A DNA stretch of 9,333 nt from Desulfobacterales bacterium (lineage in GTDB: Bacteria; Desulfobacterota; Desulfobacteria; Desulfobacterales; QNYZ01): contig JAOZUU010000027.1 in assembly GCA_029938515.1 (NCBI GenBank), forward strand, positions 1 to 9,333. Reading direction: 5' to 3'. Made by a program: the position numbers and the translations under genes. Below are positions 5,771 through 9,333 of this stretch, in pieces. The notes below the pieces were generated by a model, which was given only the letters and a program-made list of their open reading frames with translations, was not told the origin of the DNA and made no database searches. The stretch's first letter is position 1, and each line of letters starts with the position of its first letter.

Positions 5771-7087
5771 ATGGTTGAAAAAGTTATTATTATGGGTGCC
5801 GCTGGGCGGGATTTTCACAACTTTAATGTTTATTTCCGGGACAACAAGCGCTACCAAGTGGTGGCCTTTACCGCCACCCAGATTCCGGATATTGAAGGAC
5901 GGGTATATCCTCCGGAACTGGCCGGTGAATTGTATCCGGACGGCGTGCCGATCCACACCGACGAGCATCTGGCCGAAATGATCCGGAAGGACCGCGTCGA
6001 TCTGGTGGCATTTTCGTATTCCGATGTCACCCACAATGAAGTCATGCACAAGGCGTCCATCGTTACGGCCGCCGGAGCGGACTTCATGATCATCGGTGCG
6101 CCCTATACCATGCTTAAGTCAGAGAAGAAAATCGTTTCCGTTTGCGCGGTTCGAACGGGATGCGGCAAGTCCCAGACCAGCCGCGAAGTGGTCCGGATCC
6201 TTAAAAAAATGGGGAAGAAGGTAGTTTCCGTTCGTCATCCCATGCCCTACGGCGATCTGACTCGGCAGATCGTACAGCGCTTTTCCACTTACGATGATTT
6301 CGAAAAGTATAACTGCACCATCGAGGAAAGAGAGGAATACGAACCGGTAATCGACATGGGGGCCGTGATTTACGCAGGCATCGACTACGAAAAAATACTG
6401 CGGGAGGCCGAGAAAGAGGCCGAAATTATCGTTTGGGATGGTGGTAACAACGATACCCCTTTTTACCAGCCGGATGTTCATATCGTGGTATTCGATCCAC
6501 ATCGGGCCGGTCACGAGACCACCTATCATCCCGGTGAAACCAACATGCTCCTGGCCGACATTGCCCTGATCAATAAAGTTGACAGCGCCCTGGCCGAGAA
6601 TGTGGAGAAGGTTAAAGATACGATCAGGCGACATAATCCCGGTGCGTCTATTGTTTTGGCCGAATCGGCGGTGATTGCCGAAGATCCGGACCGCATAAAG
6701 GGAAAACGGGTTCTGGTGGTTGAAGATGGCCCCACGCTGACCCATGGAGAGATGAAATATGGGGCCGGCGTCATCGCCGCCAAACGATTCGGCGCCGCCG
6801 AACTGGTGGATCCCCGGCCATATCTGGTGGGAACGTTGCGGGGGACCTTTGATAAATATCCCGATATCGGAACCGTGCTACCCGCCATGGGCTATAGTTC
6901 ACAGCAGATCCGTGATATGGAAGACACGATCAATCGTACCGAGTGTGATCTGGTACTTGCCGCAACACCCATTGATCTTTCCCAGCTGATCAATATCGAA
7001 AAACCGCTCCAGCGTATCCGCTACGAATACCGTGACCACGGCCGGCCCTTGCTTGAAGAGGTCCTTCTCGAGAAACTTGGAGAGTGA
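5771..7087 (+). CDS. COG2403-type P-loop GTPase-like protein ('cyclic 2,3-diphosphoglycerate synthetase' family)
   Basis: 438 residues, close to family size. The N-terminal part (about 3-118) looks like a Rossmann domain, opening VIIMGAAGRDFHNFN, with LVAFSYSDVTHNEVMHKAS at 78-96. The second part is a P-loop domain: VCAVRTGCGKSQTS (124-137) as phosphate loop, VVSVRHPMPYGD at 151-162, IVWDGGNNDTPF at 220-231 as a Walker-B-like strand, and NKVD at 268-271 resembling the guanine-specificity motif. The conserved EDGPTLTHGEMKYGAGVIAAKRFG runs 318-341. The phosphate loop has V where GxxxxGKS has G/A. The archaeal namesake closes 2,3-diphosphoglycerate to its cyclic phosphoanhydride with ATP; that activity is doubtful here, since the neighbours are ornithine aminotransferase and carbamate kinase. 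Start: ATG 5771 with GAAAGGA at 5758-5764; the in-frame TTG at 5756 overlaps that site. No membrane segment seen. Family assignment is firm, function is not. Confidence 0.85.
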   Translation: MVEKVIIMGAAGRDFHNFNVYFRDNKRYQVVAFTATQIPDIEGRVYPPELAGELYPDGVPIHTDEHLAEMIRKDRVDLVAFSYSDVTHNEVMHKASIVTAAGADFMIIGAPYTMLKSEKKIVSVCAVRTGCGKSQTSREVVRILKKMGKKVVSVRHPMPYGDLTRQIVQRFSTYDDFEKYNCTIEEREEYEPVIDMGAVIYAGIDYEKILREAEKEAEIIVWDGGNNDTPFYQPDVHIVVFDPHRAGHETTYHPGETNMLLADIALINKVDSALAENVEKVKDTIRRHNPGASIVLAESAVIAEDPDRIKGKRVLVVEDGPTLTHGEMKYGAGVIAAKRFGAAELVDPRPYLVGTLRGTFDKYPDIGTVLPAMGYSSQQIRDMEDTINRTECDLVLAATPIDLSQLINIEKPLQRIRYEYRDHGRPLLEEVLLEKLGE

Positions 7088-7094
7088 GGTTTCC

Positions 7095-8036
7095 ATGAGC
7101 AAAGTCGCAATTGATAAACCGATTCTATTAATAGCTTTGGGCGGCAACGCCCTGATTAAAAAAGGCCAGCAGGGCACCATTGAGGAGCAGTTCGAAAACC
7201 TGAGCCTGCCTGTAAAACAGATTGCCCGGCTGTCAACAGATTACCGGATCATCATCACCCATGGCAACGGTCCGCAAGTGGGCAATTTATTGCTGCAGCA
7301 GGAGTGCTGTCAGGACATGCCCAAACTGCCGCTGGAAATTCTGGTGGCCCAGACCGAGGGGCAGATCGGTTATATGATCGAATCGAGTCTGGACGAAGCA
7401 TTGATGGAAATCGGTATCCCATATAGACCGTTGGTCAGCCTGATTACCTATGTGGTTGTCGATAAAGATGATCCAGCCTTTAAAAACCCCACGAAACCAA
7501 TTGGTCCGGTTTACCCCGAAAATGTCGTCCAATCTCTCCCTTATTATACTGTGAAAACGGCCAAAGGGTATCGGCGCGTGGTGGCATCGCCCCACCCGGT
7601 CACCATCATCGAAAAACGTGAAATCAAAACATTGATCGATATGGATTTTATTATCATCTGCTGTGGCGGGGGCGGAATTCCCGTAACTCGAAAGGGCAGA
7701 AGTTTCAACGGCGTGGATGCTGTAGTCGACAAGGATCTGGCCAGTGCTAAGCTGGCCCGGGAAGTTGGCGTGGATATTTTTTTAATTGCCACCGATGAAA
7801 CAGGAGTTTATTTAAATTACGGGACCGAAAATAAAAAATTGCTTGATTCGATCACGACCGAAGAAGCCATCCATTACCACGAGGCCGGTCAATTTCCCAA
7901 AGGGACCATGGGGCCGAAGGTGGAAGCGGCGGTAAGATTTGTCCAGCATACCGGCAAAAGGGCTGTGATCACTGCTATTGACCGGATTGAAAAAGCAGTT
8001 GTAAACAAGGCTGGAACTGAAATTATCCCCGGTTGA
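7095..8036 (+). CDS. arcC: Carbamate kinase
   Basis: 313 residues, the usual length. It catalyses carbamoyl phosphate + ADP to ATP + carbamate in the cytoplasm, the energy-yielding last step of arginine, ureide and related catabolism. Seen: ALGGNAL at 14-20, HGNGPQVG at 56-63, PIGPVY at 135-140, RRVVASPHP at 160-168, GGGGIPV at 191-197, AVVDKDLAS at 209-217, DETGVYLNYG at 234-243 and FPKGTMGPKVEAA at 267-279; all the family blocks are intact. Start ATG 7095 follows GAGTGAGG, which overlaps the end of the COG2403 gene. Only 7 nt separate the two genes, so they are almost certainly co-transcribed and perhaps translationally coupled; longer in-frame starts inside the upstream gene lack support. 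No carbamoyltransferase is present in the window. The symbol follows the arginine-pathway enzyme; it could be the ureide-pathway counterpart. Confidence 0.96.
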   Translation: MSKVAIDKPILLIALGGNALIKKGQQGTIEEQFENLSLPVKQIARLSTDYRIIITHGNGPQVGNLLLQQECCQDMPKLPLEILVAQTEGQIGYMIESSLDEALMEIGIPYRPLVSLITYVVVDKDDPAFKNPTKPIGPVYPENVVQSLPYYTVKTAKGYRRVVASPHPVTIIEKREIKTLIDMDFIIICCGGGGIPVTRKGRSFNGVDAVVDKDLASAKLAREVGVDIFLIATDETGVYLNYGTENKKLLDSITTEEAIHYHEAGQFPKGTMGPKVEAAVRFVQHTGKRAVITAIDRIEKAVVNKAGTEIIPG

Positions 8037-8062
8037 TTTCATATAAAAGTCCAAAAATTTCA

Positions 8063-8331
8063 GCCACAGACCCACACAGACGAGCACAGACAAACAAGAG
8101 TAAAGATCTGGGTCCAGAGGGATCGGCTTTGGCCATCACTATAGGGGATTTGTTTTGTTGGGCTGGATAATCGAAATCGGTACCGCTATCGAAACAACAT
8201 GACGCTTGGACACGAAAAGTTGAATTGGATCGCATTATCTTTGCCCCCCCGAAGGCGGGATCTTAGACTGGCCCAAAGGACCAGGTCTTTCAGGACAAAA
8301 TAAAAAAATTCAGTCTGTGTGGGTCTGTGGC
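8063..8331. repeat. 269-bp intergenic element bounded by perfect 19-bp inverted repeats (MITE-like or relic)
   Basis: GCCACAGACCCACACAGAC (8063-8081) is exactly inverted at 8313-8331. In the left arm CACAGAC recurs at 8065, 8075 and 8085, a strict 10-bp period; the right arm has GTCTGTG at 8313 and 8323. Outside the arms, ATTTCA on the left and GAAAT on the right continue the symmetry imperfectly. The interior has no recognisable coding sequence, a run of seven C (8244-8250), and an imperfect hairpin near 8266-8287 (GACTGG/CCAGGTC). No clear target-site duplication was seen. It fills most of the 356-bp gap between carbamate kinase and mannose-6-phosphate isomerase. Confidence 0.7.
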
Positions 8332-8392
8332 CAATTGAAATGTTTTGAATAACTTTGACACGATTTTGAATTCGTGACGGAAAATAACTTCG

Positions 8393-9333
8393 ATGCGATC
8401 GATATATACTTTAAAAAATACTATTATGACATATTCGTGGGGGTCATCCATGGCCATTGCAGCGCTTCTCGGCGACCCGACTCCGTCTGATACCCCCCAG
8501 GCAGAATTGTGGATGGGCGCCCATCCCAAGGCGCCGTCCATGATCGAAGTCGATGAAAAATGGATATCCCTGATCGATTATATTAATCGGAACCCCGTTG
8601 AGATGCTTGGCGAAACAACGGTCAATCGATTCGGAAATCGATTGCCATATCTGTTCAAGGTGCTTGCCGCGGCCCAGCCCCTTTCCATCCAGGCCCACCC
8701 GGACAAGGCCCAGGCCGAAACAGGTTTTGCCAGAGAAAATTCTCTCAACATTCTAATTGACGCACCCCATCGCAATTATCGGGATGACAATCATAAACCC
8801 GAGTGCATCTGTGCCCTGACGCCATTTTGGGCCTTAAACGGGTTCCGGCAAATGTCGGAAATAGCTTCCATGTTTCGACGGGCCTGTCCGCGAACATTGT
8901 CCCCGGAAATCGATCGGTTGAACAAAGGGGCGAATGGTACCGGGCTGAAACGGATTTTCAACATGTTGTTGACCTTGCCGAAGGAACGTAAGTTCGCGGT
9001 ACTGAATGAGGCCCTTTCATTTGCGAAATCGCACGTGGAAGAGGATTCGATCTGGAAGTGGGTTGTAAAACTGAAATATTACTATCCGGATGATATCGGG
9101 GTTTTGTCGCCGATTTTCCTGAATCTGGTTTGCCTGCCTCCCGGCCAGGCCATGTATCTGCCCGCTGGCCGGCTGCATGCTTATCTTGAAGGGACCGGTC
9201 TTGAGTTGATGGCCAATTCGGACAATGTGCTCCGGGGCGGGTTGACCCCCAAGCATGTGGATGTGGCCGAATTGCACACGGTTCTTCGCTTTGAACCGAT
9301 ATCGATCGATCCGATTTTACCCCGGCGAATCAG
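8393..9333 (+). CDS. manA: Mannose-6-phosphate isomerase, class I (C-terminus cut by window edge)
   Basis: 313 codons are present of an expected ~390-400; the frame is open to the right edge. This zinc enzyme interconverts mannose-6-phosphate and fructose-6-phosphate, feeding GDP-mannose and surface polysaccharide synthesis or mannose use. Seen: N-terminal LKNTIMTYSWGSSMA (7-21), AELWMGAHPKAPS at 37-49, the zinc-site motif LSIQAHPDKAQA at 97-108 (ligands Q100 and H102), NHKPE at 133-137 (ligand E137), and YLPAGRLHAYLEG at 255-267 (ligand H262), followed by ANSDNVLRGGLTPKH at 274-288. Start: ATG 8393 gives the family N-terminus; an in-frame TGA at 8375-8377 rules out longer forms, and ATG 8426 would lose the first strand. 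The ribosome site is weak (ACGGAAAA, about 8-10 nt upstream). It is separated from the carbamate kinase cluster by the inverted-repeat element and is probably an independent unit. Confidence 0.93.
   Translation, partial: MRSIYTLKNTIMTYSWGSSMAIAALLGDPTPSDTPQAELWMGAHPKAPSMIEVDEKWISLIDYINRNPVEMLGETTVNRFGNRLPYLFKVLAAAQPLSIQAHPDKAQAETGFARENSLNILIDAPHRNYRDDNHKPECICALTPFWALNGFRQMSEIASMFRRACPRTLSPEIDRLNKGANGTGLKRIFNMLLTLPKERKFAVLNEALSFAKSHVEEDSIWKWVVKLKYYYPDDIGVLSPIFLNLVCLPPGQAMYLPAGRLHAYLEGTGLELMANSDNVLRGGLTPKHVDVAELHTVLRFEPISIDPILPRRI

Noticed and set aside
6119..6745. 208-codon open frame antisense to the COG2403 gene
   Set aside because: It lies wholly inside a well-supported gene, has no domain I recognise, and is explained by codon bias of the opposite strand.
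8065..8091. Regularly spaced CACAGAC units, considered as a CRISPR-like array
   Set aside because: The units are 7 bp with 3-bp gaps and only three copies; there are no spacers and no cas genes.
8266..8290. Imperfect hairpin followed by TTT, considered as a terminator after carbamate kinase
   Set aside because: The stem has a mismatch and a bulge, only three T follow, and it lies about 230 bp past the gene inside the repeat element.

Overview
The window looks like chromosome of an anaerobic, probably deltaproteobacterial (Desulfobacterota-type) organism. That is inferred from a tungsten/molybdenum aldehyde:ferredoxin oxidoreductase, moderate GC with AT-rich intergenic DNA, a possible sigma-54 promoter and the style of the intergenic repeats. 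No marker here fixes the taxon. No tRNA, rRNA, CRISPR array or transposase gene was seen.

Layout, left to right: (1) the C-terminal end of an unrecognised protein (2-145, +), convergent with an AOR-family oxidoreductase (161-1909, -). (2) A gene-poor stretch (1910-2272) with a possible sigma-54 promoter for the AOR gene and a sigma-70-like promoter for a single-gene HU-family DNA-binding protein (2288-2551, +), which ends in a clear intrinsic terminator (2574-2613). (3) A hotdog-fold acyl-CoA thioesterase (2675-3118, +). (4) On the minus strand, a decayed M20-type N-carbamoyl-L-amino-acid hydrolase / allantoate amidohydrolase (about 3121-3456). It keeps three family blocks in one frame, with the intervening parts deleted and an internal stop. 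(5) A GntR/FadR-type regulator (3469-4197, -) divergent from (6) ornithine aminotransferase (4395-5591, +). Their shared control region carries two similarly built promoters, a 9+9 bp palindrome and a shared 11-bp box. (7) A COG2403-type P-loop protein, often annotated 'cyclic 2,3-diphosphoglycerate synthetase' (5771-7087, +), followed 7 nt later by (8) carbamate kinase (7095-8036, +). (9) A 269-bp intergenic element bounded by perfect 19-bp inverted repeats (8063-8331). (10) The start of a class I mannose-6-phosphate isomerase that runs off the window (8393-9333, +).

The most coherent unit is 3.1-8.0 kb: regulator, carbamoyl-amide hydrolase remnant, ornithine aminotransferase, COG2403 protein and carbamate kinase. 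I infer a nitrogen/energy catabolic locus in which ornithine is transaminated to glutamate semialdehyde and carbamoyl phosphate yields ATP through carbamate kinase. The enzyme that would make the carbamoyl phosphate (an ornithine-type or other carbamoyltransferase) is absent from the window. The COG2403 protein sits where it would be expected, so its role is the main open question. The dead carbamoylase suggests the locus once also took in N-carbamoyl or ureido compounds.
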